Shown piece after piece: positions 33,894 to 44,272 of a stretch of DNA of 64,000 bases (its first letter is position 1; the number at the start of each line of letters is the position of its first letter). The notes below the pieces were generated by a model, which did no database searches, was not told the DNA's origin, and was given only the letters and a program-made list of their open reading frames with translations. The stretch comes from Quercus robur. Lineage: Eukaryota; Streptophyta; Magnoliopsida; Fagales; Fagaceae. The stretch is from assembly GCF_932294415.1 (NCBI RefSeq), contig NC_065535.1, forward strand, positions 96,612,862 through 96,676,861. The letters run 5' to 3'. The position numbers were made by a program, and so were the translations under genes.

Positions 33894-34340
33894 AAAGTCA
33901 AGAAAATTATAACAAAAGACTTTCTATACAAAATTTCAGTAGAAGGGAGACTGATAGGTTCTCCACATTCTTCAAGACATGGAGAATTATGAAAGACCAT
34001 ATATCCTTTAACTACCCTTGTTTCTTTCTCAAATTCACATTACCAAAAAAGTATTTGAAGCTAAAAATATTGTGAATGCATCTCTATTTAGTGGAAGTCC
34101 ATTGGTAGGCACATTCAAATTCGTAACCTTTTATATTTTGTTTTGATATAAGCTCAAATTTCTTTTCTTTTCTTTTTTAAATTGCGTATTAACCCAAACT
34201 AAAATTCAACCAAAGCTATAAGAGCCATTTGTGATGGGAAATTAAAAAATAAATATATTAAATAAATAAATAAAAACCATTAACCTAAATTAGAGTTATA
34301 AGAAAGAACAAAAATCAAGCAAGAGAGAGAGAGAGAGAGT

Positions 34341-34697
34341 ACTCACAGTTTTTGTGTGAAAAAAATATGAATTGAATGGAATAAGTGATATCAAATTTAT
34401 ACAAAATAAGATGGGGAGAAGAAGAGGTAAAATATAAGAAATAGGAAATGATGAAGGCAGTTTGACAATAAAGTAAAGAGTAGTAAGGAGATAAAAAGGC
34501 AAAGAGGGAGGGAGAGAGTACTCACAGTTTTTGTGTGAAAAAAAATATGAATTGAATGGAATAAGTGATATCAAATTTATACAAAATAAGATGGGGAGAA
34601 GAAGAGGTAAAATATAAGAAATAGGAAATGATGAAGGAAGTTTGACAATAAAGTAAAGAGTAGTAGGGAGATAAAGAGGCAAAGAGGGAGGAGAAGG
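34341..34697. repeat. 179-bp tandem duplication
   Basis: Two nearly identical units, 34341-34519 and 34520-34697, each starting 'actcacagtttttgtgtg' and ending in a GA-rich tract. The duplication lengthens an apparent minus-strand frame that is not considered coding. Confidence 0.85.
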
Positions 34698-35624
34698 GTT
34701 GGAGGAAGAGAATAAGAGTTATTTATTTATTTATTTAGAATAGGAAGATGAAAAGTTTAAATATTCAATTTTAACAATTACTTGAAATTAGAAAGAAGAA
34801 AATAAAAAGTTGAAATCAATTTGAGTAGTTGAATAGTCAAATATTTGCGTTTAAAACAAATGAATTGTAACATGTTGAATAGTAATGGAGTGCATTCGTT
34901 TGTCCATGAACTATACCCAATTATTTTATATAAAATAAAATAGAAAAATCATAAAGAAGAGATATATATATATATATATATATAGATATATTAAAGTTTG
35001 TGCTGTGTATCCAAGAGTTAGGCCATTTTGGATATACACCACTGTAAGTTTCTTTAAAAAACCTTCTCCTCTCACCCCGTGTGTCTACGTGTTTAAAATA
35101 CTTAGTATTCTCAAAAAATAAAAAATAAAAAAAATATATATACATATGTATATATGATTTTATATAAAAATCATAAGTAGATGATGTCGCTCTATGATTA
35201 AGTAGCAAAATTTATTGCATATATATATATAAAAGAATGTAAAGAAAATTATACTTAATGTTCCATTAGAGTTTATAATGGCGTGTAGTACATCACATTG
35301 GACACAAAGAATCAATTTTGCCGTAGACAATCAATATTAAAGATGGAAAACCAAAAAAAAAAAAAAAAAAATAGTGACATGACCGTTGATGTGGCTCAAC
35401 AGGAACGTAGTAATAATAAATGCTACGCTTCAGCTTATATATATATATATATATATATATAGACTAGCTGTAGATATAAGTGGGTCTATGGCGGAAAATT
35501 TGTAGACCTAAACTAATTGTAGACTAGCTGTAGATTAGTTGTAGACTTGCGTGACGTGTGGAAAATTTGATGGTTTCTTTTTTTGTTAAGTGAAAAATAA
35601 AAATAGCAAATGAGACTTATAAGT

Positions 35625-36301
35625 TGTAAGGACTCAATTTGTGACGACCCCAAAATAGTATTGGGTTCGCACGTAAAAAGGCTCAAACAATATAATTTGT
35701 AGAGCGTGGGTTTGAAAGGCTAGGCCTTGGTCACCGGACGGTGGTTGGTCATAGTGTTCATACAGATTTAAACCGTGTTCGCTAGAGGAGTTTTTCTCCT
35801 CGAGACGGTCTAGGAGGCTCTGGTTATTGGCCTTTTTTCCTAGCCTTTTTCCTGGATTGTTTATTTTTCCTTTTATAGTAGATTTCACTCCCCTCCCAAC
35901 GTCCACGTGTAGGTTCAACTTTCCAGGACTGATACTTGTCCCATCAGCCCATACCCAGAGTGGTTGGGAGTGGTTGTAAAAGTTGAAAAGTATTGCTCTG
36001 TCTGACACAGAGTATTTAATGGCAGTAATGGTAGCCTTTCTTTTGTCCTTTGTCGGCATACTGTCCGGAACTCCTTTATCTATCGATGCGAATGTGTTCG
36101 GCTCTTCCCAAAACTGTTCCTATGTCGTTCTTGTCATTTCTTTTAGAGATGCCTTGGGGATGCCGAGGATAGAATCATCCTCGACTATGTCTCAAGATTA
36201 CTTGGACTTTTATTATACGTCCTCGGCTCTATCCCTCCTCGGCTCGGGCCTTGGGTCCCAATGTAAAAATGGGCCAGGGTTGCAAATTATTGGGCCCCAC
36301 A
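35625..36301 (-). repeat. 3' LTR of the LARD-like element
   Basis: Left copy, 677 bp, + strand TGTAAGGACTC...GGGCCCCACA. It contains a 9-bp insertion relative to the other LTR (around 36023-36031, 'taatggtag'). Confidence 0.9.
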
Positions 36302-37420
36302 ATAGCCCCTCAAAATCCTGCTGCCCTACCTCTTGGTCGGGGAGGAGGATTTTGCTTATGTCGGGCCTGTATCATGGCTTACCCAGCTTTGTCCCTCATT
36401 AATGTCGGTGTCTCTTCATCTGCCTAGGAAATGTGCTGGGTTACGAGACATTCTTTTAGATTTACTCATGATGCGCTCCTGCCGTTCCCGTGTACGAGGT
36501 GCGTCTTTAATAACTTTCCTTTACGAGGCCAATCAAATTTGACGGTTATAGATAACGTTGGGGAGTCGAATGGACACTATCTCGTTTGCAGCTCTTCTTG
36601 GAAATCTGTATGGATTAAATGCCACTGAACTTACTTTCCATATAAGAAGCAAGACAAGAGAGTACTTCCTTTGCATAATGACCCTTTAACCTTTCTAAAG
36701 CCTTAAACCTCAAGCTACGCTCAAAGTTTTCCTTATCAGCACAATCAAACCTTAGAGTGTGATATGTCTGAGGTAAAAGTGGGGGTGAAGGAACCATATC
36801 CTTTCCAAAAGCACCGTGTCCCTCCGAAGCTTAAGATGGCTCGGTTAGGGCAGGGTTGGCAGAGACTTAAGAGATTTCTCATCCTCCTTCAGCCAAAATC
36901 CGAAGCAAGAGCCAATCGCATCAAGCTTTCGGTGCAACTGAGCTGGGGTTGCTTATCATCAGTACCATCCGCTCTCCTATGAGCATAGCTAATATGGCAC
37001 CAGTGTGTTAGGAGTCAGGGCTGACACAGGGACTAAGTATCCCTGCTTCTTCCTCTCTTCCTTCACTGGTGCCTCCTTTTGCCTCCCCTTCTTCTTCTTT
37101 CCCATCACCAAATCCATCTTGGTGCTTTTACTTCTTCCTCTTCTTCTCCTCATCCATCAAAGGGGGTCTCCCTCTCATACACGGTCGCTACTGGAGCAGA
37201 GTTTAGCAGGATTTGTCGTTTCATTGTATTTCCTTTTTTTTTTTCTGTAATTAGCTTCCTGTATAGGCTTGTTTAAGCCCCTCAATGTGCACTATACTAC
37301 TTCTTTATATTAATAAAAGTTGACATTATTTCATTCTATGTATTCTTTCTTTTCTGCAATAGTTATGCTGTGACTAGATGTGCTATCGTATGACTTCTTT
37401 TTATTTTTATATTCTGAACG

Positions 37421-37690
37421 ATGCTTAAGGCAGAAACCCTTATTAAGAAAAAGATATTACTCTGAGCTTATTGAAACTATCCGGCACAATAATGCCGACA
37501 TGAAAAAAAGATATCTAGGGCAGAAACGCTTATTAAGAAAAAGATATTATTCTGAGCTTATTGAAACTATCTGGCACAATAATGCCGACCTGAAAAAGCG
37601 ATATCTAGGGTAGAAACCCTTATTAAGAAAAAGATATTATTCTGAGCTTATTGAAACTATCTGGCACAATAATGCCGACCTGAAAAAGGG
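37421..37690. repeat. 90-bp tandem repeat, about three units, inside the LARD
   Basis: Units starting with 'cagaaa/tagaaaccct' at 37431, 37521 and 37611, each carrying 'gatattactctgagctta' and 'ggcacaataatgccgac' (itself a small inverted repeat, GGCA...TGCC). Confidence 0.9.
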
Positions 37691-38026
37691 TCGCATACCC
37701 CAAACTAACCGAGATGATAGTTGAATGCTTGGTGCTGTGCAGGAGGTAATCATCCGAGGATGTGTAACCCAAAATGAATTGCCCATGCGGGTCGCCAAGT
37801 ACTAGGGTGCTTCGCCACCTTCCTAGTGACCTTCATAGCCTTAGTTTTTTCTGGCATCCGGTCCGAGGACCGAGGTACGATCGTACCGAACTTAAACGCT
37901 CGTTTTCACCAGTTCCCTTAGAACTGAGAATCTGAGGACAAGTTGGGACCTTCATTCCGTCTAGGATGTAACCCAATTTTTGGTATATAATCATCCTGTA
38001 GGACTGAGCAATTTAGAATTCTTCTT

Positions 38027-38550
38027 AAGTGGTTGGTTTTTCCATAGGTTTGAATCCGAGGACCATGCAATACCTTGGTTCTGTCCAAAACTTGATTTTT
38101 AAGTAGTTGGTTTCCCCACAGGTTTGAGTCCGAGGACCATGCAATACCTTGGTTCTGTCCAAAACTTGATTTTTAAGTAGTTGGTTTCCCATAGGTTTGA
38201 GTCCGAGGACCATGCAATACCTTGGTTCTGTCCAAAACTTAGTTTTTAAGTAGTTGGTTTCCCCATAGGTTTGAGTCCGAGGACCATGCAATACCTTGGT
38301 TCTGTCCAAAACTTGATTTTTAAGTAGTTGGTTTCCCCATAAGTTTGAGTCCGAGGACCATACAATACCTTGGTTCTATCCAAAACTTAGTTTTTAAGTA
38401 GTTGGTTTCCCCATAGGTTTGAGTCCGAAGACCATGTAATACCTTGGTTCTGTCCAAAACTTAGTTTTTAAGTAGTTGGTTTCCCCATAGGTTTGAGTCC
38501 GAGGACCATGCAATACCTTGGTTCTGTCCAAAACTTAGTTTTTAAGTTTG
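38027..38550. repeat. 74-bp tandem repeat, seven units, near the 5' leader of the LARD
   Basis: Units beginning 'aagtagttggtttcccca' at about 38101, 38175, 38248, 38322, 38396 and 38470, with partial units at both ends. Each includes 'gtccgaggaccatgcaata' and 'ccttggttctgtccaaaac'. On the element's strand they lie roughly 240 bp downstream of the primer-binding site. No protein function is claimed. Confidence 0.92.
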
Positions 38551-38770
38551 GGGAGATTAGCCCCTCGGCCAAGGTGTGGGACATTGGTTTGGGGGGATTA
38601 GCTCCTCGGTCATGTCCCTAGAACCATCCGCGCTACTGACGCTTCGAAGCGTAGCTCCTATTGAAGAAACGTAGCCCCTAGTGGAACTTTAGGTTAAGAC
38701 ACTACAACAGACTGTTAGAAATTATGGGGGGACTTTCTCGATCCATCGCCTGTGCCAACACACAAGCCTT

Positions 38771-38789
38771 TCCCACAGACGGCGCCAAT
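38771..38789 (-). promoter_or_regulatory. Primer-binding site of the LARD (tRNA-Asp-like)
   Basis: The minus strand reads TTGGCGCCGTCTGTGGGAA immediately inside the 5' LTR. TGGCGCCGT is complementary to the 3' end of plant tRNA-Asp, and the rest is the usual plant element sequence. Confidence 0.85.
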
Positions 38790-39457
38790 TGTAAGGACTC
38801 AATTTGTGATAACCCCAAAATAATATTGGGTTCACACGTAAAAAGGCCCAAACAATATAATTTGTATAGCGTGGGTTTGAAAGGCTAGGCCTTGGTCACC
38901 GGACGGTGGTTGGTCATAGTGTTCATACAGATTTAAACCGTGTTCGCTCGAGGAGTCTTTCTCCTCGAGACGGTCTGGGAGGCTCTGGTTATTGGCCTTT
39001 TTTCCCAGCCCTTTTCCTGGACTGCTTATTTTTCCTTTTATAGTAGATTTCACTCCCCTCCCAACGTCCACGTGTATGTTCAACTTTTCAGGACTGATAC
39101 TTGTCCCATCAGCCCATACCCAGAGTGGTTGGGGGTGGTTGTAAAAACTGAAAAGTATTGCTCTGTCTGACGCAGAGTATTTAATGGCAGCCTTTCTTTT
39201 GTCCTTTGTCGCCATACTGTCCAGGACTCCTTTATCTATCGATGCGGATGTGTTCAGCTCTTCCCAAAACTGTTCCTATGCCGTTCTTGTCATTTCTTTT
39301 AGAGATGCCTTGGAGATGCCGAGGATAGAATCATCCTCGGTTATGTCTCAAGATTACTTGGACTTTTATTATACGTCATCGGCTCTATCCCTCCTCAGCT
39401 CGGGCCTTGGGCCCCAATGTAAAAATGGGCCAGGGTTGCAAATTATTGGGCCCCACA
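38790..39457 (-). repeat. 5' LTR of the LARD-like element
   Basis: Right copy, 668 bp. Its end 39455-39457 (ACA) is followed by the target duplication TAAGT. Confidence 0.9.
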
Positions 39458-39462
39458 TAAGT

Positions 39463-40066
39463 GTTAATCTCAAACCCTTCTTAAAATGATGTGATTATTT
39501 TCTAACAAAGTATAGCTTATGCAATATATTAGATTTTCCAAATTATTCTATCTATATTTGTTATTTGAAAGTGTTTTAAATTTTGTAAGTAGTTTTTTTT
39601 TTTTTTTCCTCAAGGAAATATAATGCATTTTACATTCAATAATTATATAAGGCGAGATATTTTGAAAATAATGTAATGTATGGTTAGAATTTGTTTTTAA
39701 TGTTCTTTACAAACATACCGAAATGCTAAGCTAATGTGACTCAATAGAAGCATATCAACTTTTAAATAAATATAGATGTATGGGTACTTTGTTAGAATTG
39801 GACTTCCATTAATTAGACTTTTGTTCTTCCATTAATTCGACTTATGTTTTCTTAATTGAATTGGATGTAACAATTTATTAAAATAAAAAAATGAGGGAGG
39901 AATCATTCTCAATTTGTAGTTTCTTGGAAGGAACGAAGTTGATAGATTGGGCACCGCGTGTTCTTAGGTAAAATGGACAACTCGTTGTCTATCTAGAAAA
40001 TCTCTTTGGCGTTCTCTCAATCCACATCCTTTGGCAGCTTGGTTAATCCTAAACTACCCTTCATAA
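39463..40066. other. Gene-free interval
   Basis: A/T-rich; nothing recognised. A 40-bp phrase ('tatgggtactttgttagaattggacttccattaatt', about 39780) recurs at about 43358. Confidence 0.4.
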
Positions 40067-40551
40067 GGATGCGAATGGGTCTGGTTGAGGAGTTTTTTCA
40101 ACCCAACCCATTATGGTGGGTTAAAAAAAATCCAACACAACCCAACCTATTACAAGAACCCAACTCAACCCAATCCACATTGATCGGATTGGACGATTTT
40201 TTTTAATTACTATTATTATTATTAAATTGAGCGTTAAAACAACACCACCACCAATAATAGCAAATTTATAACCAAATAATTATAAACATAACACCAAATA
40301 AACACAAACTATATGAGGAGAACTTATGGTTTGGGTTTTATTTAGGAAGATGGGAAAAAATGTAAATATATATTAAATATAGGTGGATCGGGTTAGGTTA
40401 GGCGAATTTGTGAATCTTACAACCCAAATCCAACTCGACCCACTAAAAAAAAAATCTTAACCCAACACAACCCACCAACCCTTAAAAACCGACTCAATCC
40501 AGTAGGTTAGGTTGGATTAGATCAATTTTGGCGGGTTCACTGCACACCCTT
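40067..40551. mobile_element. hAT-like repeat rich in 'caacccaa'
   Basis: Ends AAGGATGCGAATGGGT and, in complement, AAGGGTGTGCAGTGAACC are imperfect inverted repeats around a 'cccaaccca' and 'gggttaggtta' rich interior, resembling common plant hAT-type MITEs. No 8-bp duplication was seen. Confidence 0.5.
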
Positions 40552-40579
40552 AAGTTAAGTAATAGAACTAAAAAGTTCT

Positions 40580-40814
40580 TGACCATGTTAGATTCAAACC
40601 ATCCTTCTAGGTGATAATGATTGTCTCAAATCTTTATGATATTTTTTTTATACTATTTAAGATGACAATCTTACTTTACTTAAGTTTTGGATATCCAAAC
40701 CTACTTTTTTTTCTTGTACTTCCAGTATGTTTGGAGAATCTTTAAAGCAGGAAGGTTCATGATCACATGATTTTGCAACAATTTCATCTTGCCAAAAATG
40801 ATATGAATATTATC
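40580..40814 (+). repeat. NLR 3' flank, copy 3
   Basis: Aligns with 32258-32525 ('atgttagattcaaaccatcctt...attgtctcaaatcttta...catcttgccaaaaatgatatgaatatta'). The match stops at 40814, exactly where a Helitron-like 5' end begins. Confidence 0.7.
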
Positions 40815-41110
40815 TATATATATATATATATATAAACCGAAACCTTTGAAACTCTCACAATTTTCCACGTCAGCACAATATTTAAATAAAATTATCATTT
40901 TATTTAAATGAAACTATTTTTATTTAGTCCAAATTTAACAAGGAGTAAAACTCTATCTTTCTAATAAGTCCAACTTAAACTTAAACTCATCATTATCATT
41001 AATATTTAAATAAAATTATAATTTTATCTATATATATTATCAATATATTCAATATATAAAACCGAAACCTTCGAATTTTTAGGTAAGCACCACAATTTTC
41101 CACATCAGCA
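40815..41110 (+). mobile_element. Helitron-like 5' termini (two in tandem)
   Basis: TCTATATATATATATATATA leading to 'aaccgaaacctttgaaa' and 'ttttccacgtcagca' starts after an A at 40814. A second start TCTATATATATTATC with 'aaaaccgaaaccttcgaa' and 'ttttccacatcagca' lies near 41036. The ACCGAAACCTT...CACGTCAGCA layout is, to my recollection, usual for 5' ends of some eudicot Helitrons. No matching 3' end was found downstream. Confidence 0.45.
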
Positions 41111-41161
41111 TTACTTAAATTAATATTTTATTTAATATTATAATTAAACTCCTCCTTCTAT

Positions 41162-41204
<43 letters not shown>

Positions 41205-41349
41205 AGAAGAAGAAGAAGGCTACTATCTCTCCCCTCCTAAAAAGAGATTGTCTATCATTCAAATTTTAATACATCCAAGAAAGATAAATATTGAAAAAAT
41301 AGAAAGAGGTTGTCTATCACTCAAAGTCTAATATATCCAAGAGATAACA

Positions 41350-41357
41350 TATAAATA
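41350..41357 (+). promoter_or_regulatory. TATA box of candidate gene
   Basis: TATAAATA, about 175 bp before the candidate ATG at 41526. A CT-rich, leader-like stretch (about 41420-41470) lies between them. Confidence 0.4.
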
Positions 41358-41525
41358 CTACTAATTTTCGGCTCAAGAAGAGCACAACACACCCCACGTC
41401 TACAACACAATAGTTTTATGATTTATCTCCCAATCTCCTTTCATTCTCTCACTCTCACGCTTTTGCACAAACAGAAAGAAACCCAGAAAACGATCTCCAA
41501 TTCAGCCTAGACTACGATTGCATGA

Positions 41526-41647
41526 ATGGGCAATAAGTTTGAAAAAATGGTCATAATTGATGGCAAAGTATATGAATATATAGCAAAGCGTGAAATGACG
41601 GATGAAGAAATAAAAAAAACTCTTATGATCAGTTTAATAAGAGCCGG
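41526..41647 (+). CDS. Candidate first exon of an unrecognised small gene
   Basis: ATG at 41526 opens a 40-codon frame (MGNKFEKMVIIDGKVYEYIA, then KREMTDEEIKKTLMISLIRA) that ends at a canonical donor, GCCGG|GTAAGT. Upstream lie a TATA box (41350) and a CT-rich leader, so the arrangement is that of a real first exon. I do not recognise the peptide. It is hydrophilic, with a possible amphipathic helix (MTDEEIKKTLMISLI) and no signal peptide. No convincing second exon could be picked from the following 2.5 kb, which is mostly A/T-rich and repeat-containing. It may be a gene head carried by the Helitron-like element starting at 40815, or a truncated gene. Confidence 0.4.
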
Positions 41648-42554
41648 GTAAGTCTTTCTTTCTTAATTTCACTACAATTTTACACATTAGTATTATTTGA
41701 ATAAATAAAACAAAAAATTCTGATAGGTCTAAAAAAAAAAAAAGACACTCACGTTGAAAATAGGACTCAAAAAAAAAAATTACCACCTTTATATTATTAT
41801 TAATAGAATTTCAATTCAACATATGCAGATATTTGTTTATATTGTTATTAATGAATTTTATCTTTAATGTTGAATTTCTTATTTGCTTTCATATGTGCCT
41901 GAGCTTTTCTTTCTATCTTATTCTTTTATTATGCTTAGAATTGATTTTCTTTTGAGCATTTAGATTAATCTCCACATTTATATTGACATTGTTTTCGTGG
42001 GTTTGGTTTTTGGGTTGGAATTTCTACTAATTATTTTATATTGTATATGGCAGATAAAGTATCTCTAATTTTTTGGAGAAAAATCAAAACTGCAACATAT
42101 GTCTTCTGATAAATTTTTATTTGGTATGTTATATATAAATTTGTTGAATTTGGTTGGTTTTGAAGTAGAATTTGGGGATTCTATAAATTTTGAAGTTTTA
42201 GGTATGGAGTTTTTGGTATTTGCATTTCAGTAGGTTGATCTTAATTCTTCACCTTAAATGTTTTTTATTTAGGTTCATGTGATTTTTGGTTGATTAATTA
42301 TTTGTTTGGATTCAACATAAAAGATAATGGAATTAGTTATTATAATTTTGATATTGGGTCCATTTGGATTGAGCTTATTTTTGCTGAAACTGAAAACTGA
42401 AACTGAAAACACTGTAGCAAAATAATTTTTAAATATGTGAATAGTATCGTGGGACCCATTTTTAATGAAAAAGTTGCTGAAAAGTGGAATTTGTGGGTCC
42501 GTGAACAGTGCACGAATGCACTATTCACAGTTGATTTAGTCAAAATATGCGGCT

Positions 42555-42601
<47 letters not shown>

Positions 42602-42783
42602 AAAAACGCAGCTTGGATTCAGCGGAAAACGCTGAATCCAAACGGCCTCATTGTTACATGTTTTGAATTGTTTATATTGTTATTACTACAAGAAAGTCAC
42701 ATTGCTACTCAAATTTGAAACTTGATGTGTCTTCCTCATAACATGGTCTTAGTTTATATCTTTGCATATTATATTAGTTTTGA

Positions 42784-42823
<40 letters not shown>

Positions 42824-44272
42824 CATAACTATTGGGAGTTTTGCCTTATTAATTTAAGAATTGTAAATTACTTTGTAGATTTAGTAACTATGCACTTACA
42901 ACTCAATGACGTTTTATGTTAGACAATACTTCTAAACTATGGAAAAGTATAGAACTTAAATATTTCTTCATTTTTAAAAAAAAAAACTAATTAGCAAAAT
43001 GTCTAATTACTCATTGTTGGATTTTTTTTTTTTTTAAGTTAATAACTTTTAGTGACTAGTTTAAACTAACATGTAACACATAAAAGTATAAGAAAATATG
43101 ATTTTTTTTCCTCCCTTTTAGTTTTTTTCAAGATAGGAAATTTTATAGTTTTGGTAAATTATTAATAAGCATTTTATTCAACCTACCTCCTTCTGGCTTC
43201 AATTTCTTGTAACCTATAATTTCATATATGGACTAACTATTCTACTATTTAAAGAAAAATATGACATGGCAAGATTATATATATATATATATATATATTC
43301 AATTTGATTTGATTTGATTTGATTTAATAGATATCATAAATTATAGATAATAGACGTATGGGTACTTTATTAGTATTGGACTTCAATTAATGGAGGTAGG
43401 ATCCACCACTGGTGGGGGTGGGTTAGGGTGACTCTCTCTTTTTGGGTTTAGGTTTGAATTGGGGAAGAACCCTTTTATAACGGTCTGGGTTTGGGTCTTT
43501 GTTGGGTAATGGGTTTTTTTATGTGGCAATATTGATATGAATTTTTTTAATATTAAAAAAATAATGACATGACACCTAAAAAAAAAAAATTTAATAGTGC
43601 TCATATTTTATACTTTAAGGACTAATAATGCTCATTTGAAAATTTTAAAACTAAAAAAACCCTCAATTACAAGGACCAACAATGTATTTTGGGCACAAAA
43701 TAAAACATCCCAAGAGTAAAATAAAGTATTCTATAGCTATTAGTATCATATACAAAAAAAAATTTGTATTGTAAGGGTTTATTGTAAGTGCTCATAAATT
43801 ATATAATAGTATTGTATCATAAAATCATTTGTACCTTACAATACACAAACATATAGGTTTAAAATGAGTTTTTTTTGTTAAAATTTGTACTTTTATTTGA
43901 GTTCAACAAATTATTAGACTTATTTTAACACAAAATTATTCTGTTACTTAATTGAACTTAATAAAATACTATATTCATAAGTTTTTTTTTTTTTTTCCTC
44001 TTCTTTTTTTCCTACAAAATTTAGACTACACATTTTACCCTTTACTTTCATAATTGCAAATTTCTTTTCTATGCCAAGTATAAATATGAAGAAAAAAAAT
44101 TATTAAAATAAAAGAACAAGAAAATTATAATAAATGTTGATGATAACGAAGAAATATAATTGAAAGACAATGAAGATGCCGAGCAATTCACATCTTAAAC
44201 CCGCCACTTCTTACCCACCAAACTTTCAAAATCTCTGGTAAGATTAGAACATAGCGATTTTGCTTTACATTT
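41648..44272. other. Mostly gene-free interval up to the PPR gene
   Basis: It contains the MITE at 42357-42650, (AT)n microsatellites at about 42797-42818 and 43278-43299, and a (GATTT)n microsatellite at about 43303-43326. There are also many short A/T tracts. No exon could be supported. Confidence 0.4.
42357..42650. mobile_element. hAT-like MITE with an A37 run
   Basis: Left end GGGTCCATTTGGATTGAGC and right complement GAGGCCGTTTGGATTCAGC are inverted repeats. The interior has 'gctgaaactgaaaactgaaa' and 'gtgaacagtgcacgaatgca'. An A run of about 37 (42560-42596) lies near the right end. The target duplication is unclear. Confidence 0.65.

Larger units (their letters stand above)
32581..35624. 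other. Repeat-rich interval without an intact gene
   Basis: Apart from the gene fragment at 33603-33893 and the tandem repeat at 34341-34697, the sequence is A/T-rich. (AT)n microsatellites lie at about 34964-34985 and 35437-35461. Further Helitron-end-like phrases ('gactagctgtagata', 'gattagttgtagacttgcgtgacg') lie at 35461-35560. Confidence 0.45.
35625..39457 (-). mobile_element. Complete non-autonomous LTR retrotransposon (LARD-like, family R2)
   Basis: 3833 bp flanked by TAAGT at 35620-35624 and 39458-39462. The LTRs are 35625-36301 and 38790-39457 (677 and 668 bp, TG...CA ends). Next to the right LTR the minus strand reads TTGGCGCCGTCTGTGGGAA, a primer-binding site matching the 3' end of tRNA-Asp over TGGCGCCGT. 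Next to the left LTR the minus strand has a polypurine tract, GGATTTTGAGGGGCTAT. Transcription is therefore on the minus strand, with the 5' LTR at the right. The 2.5-kb interior has no gag or pol, only tandem repeats and short frames, so it must be mobilised by a relative, probably Ty3/gypsy by its PBS. By eye the LTRs differ at about 31 substitutions plus one 9-bp indel, so the insertion is moderately old. Confidence 0.93.

Noticed and set aside
34296-34682. A 128-codon repetitive hydrophobic frame
   Set aside because: Created by translating a 179-bp tandem duplication rich in GA and AT.
38025-38309. A 94-codon repeated frame as a possible gag remnant
   Set aside because: It is only the 74-bp tandem repeat; 74 is not a multiple of three, so the protein repeats in different frames.
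38027-38550. CRISPR-like array (regular repeats)
   Set aside because: The units are contiguous near-identical tandem repeats without unique spacers, within a plant retrotransposon.
35625-39457. Initial reading of the LARD as a + strand element
   Set aside because: The primer-binding site (TGGCGCC...) and polypurine tract are both correctly placed only on the minus strand.
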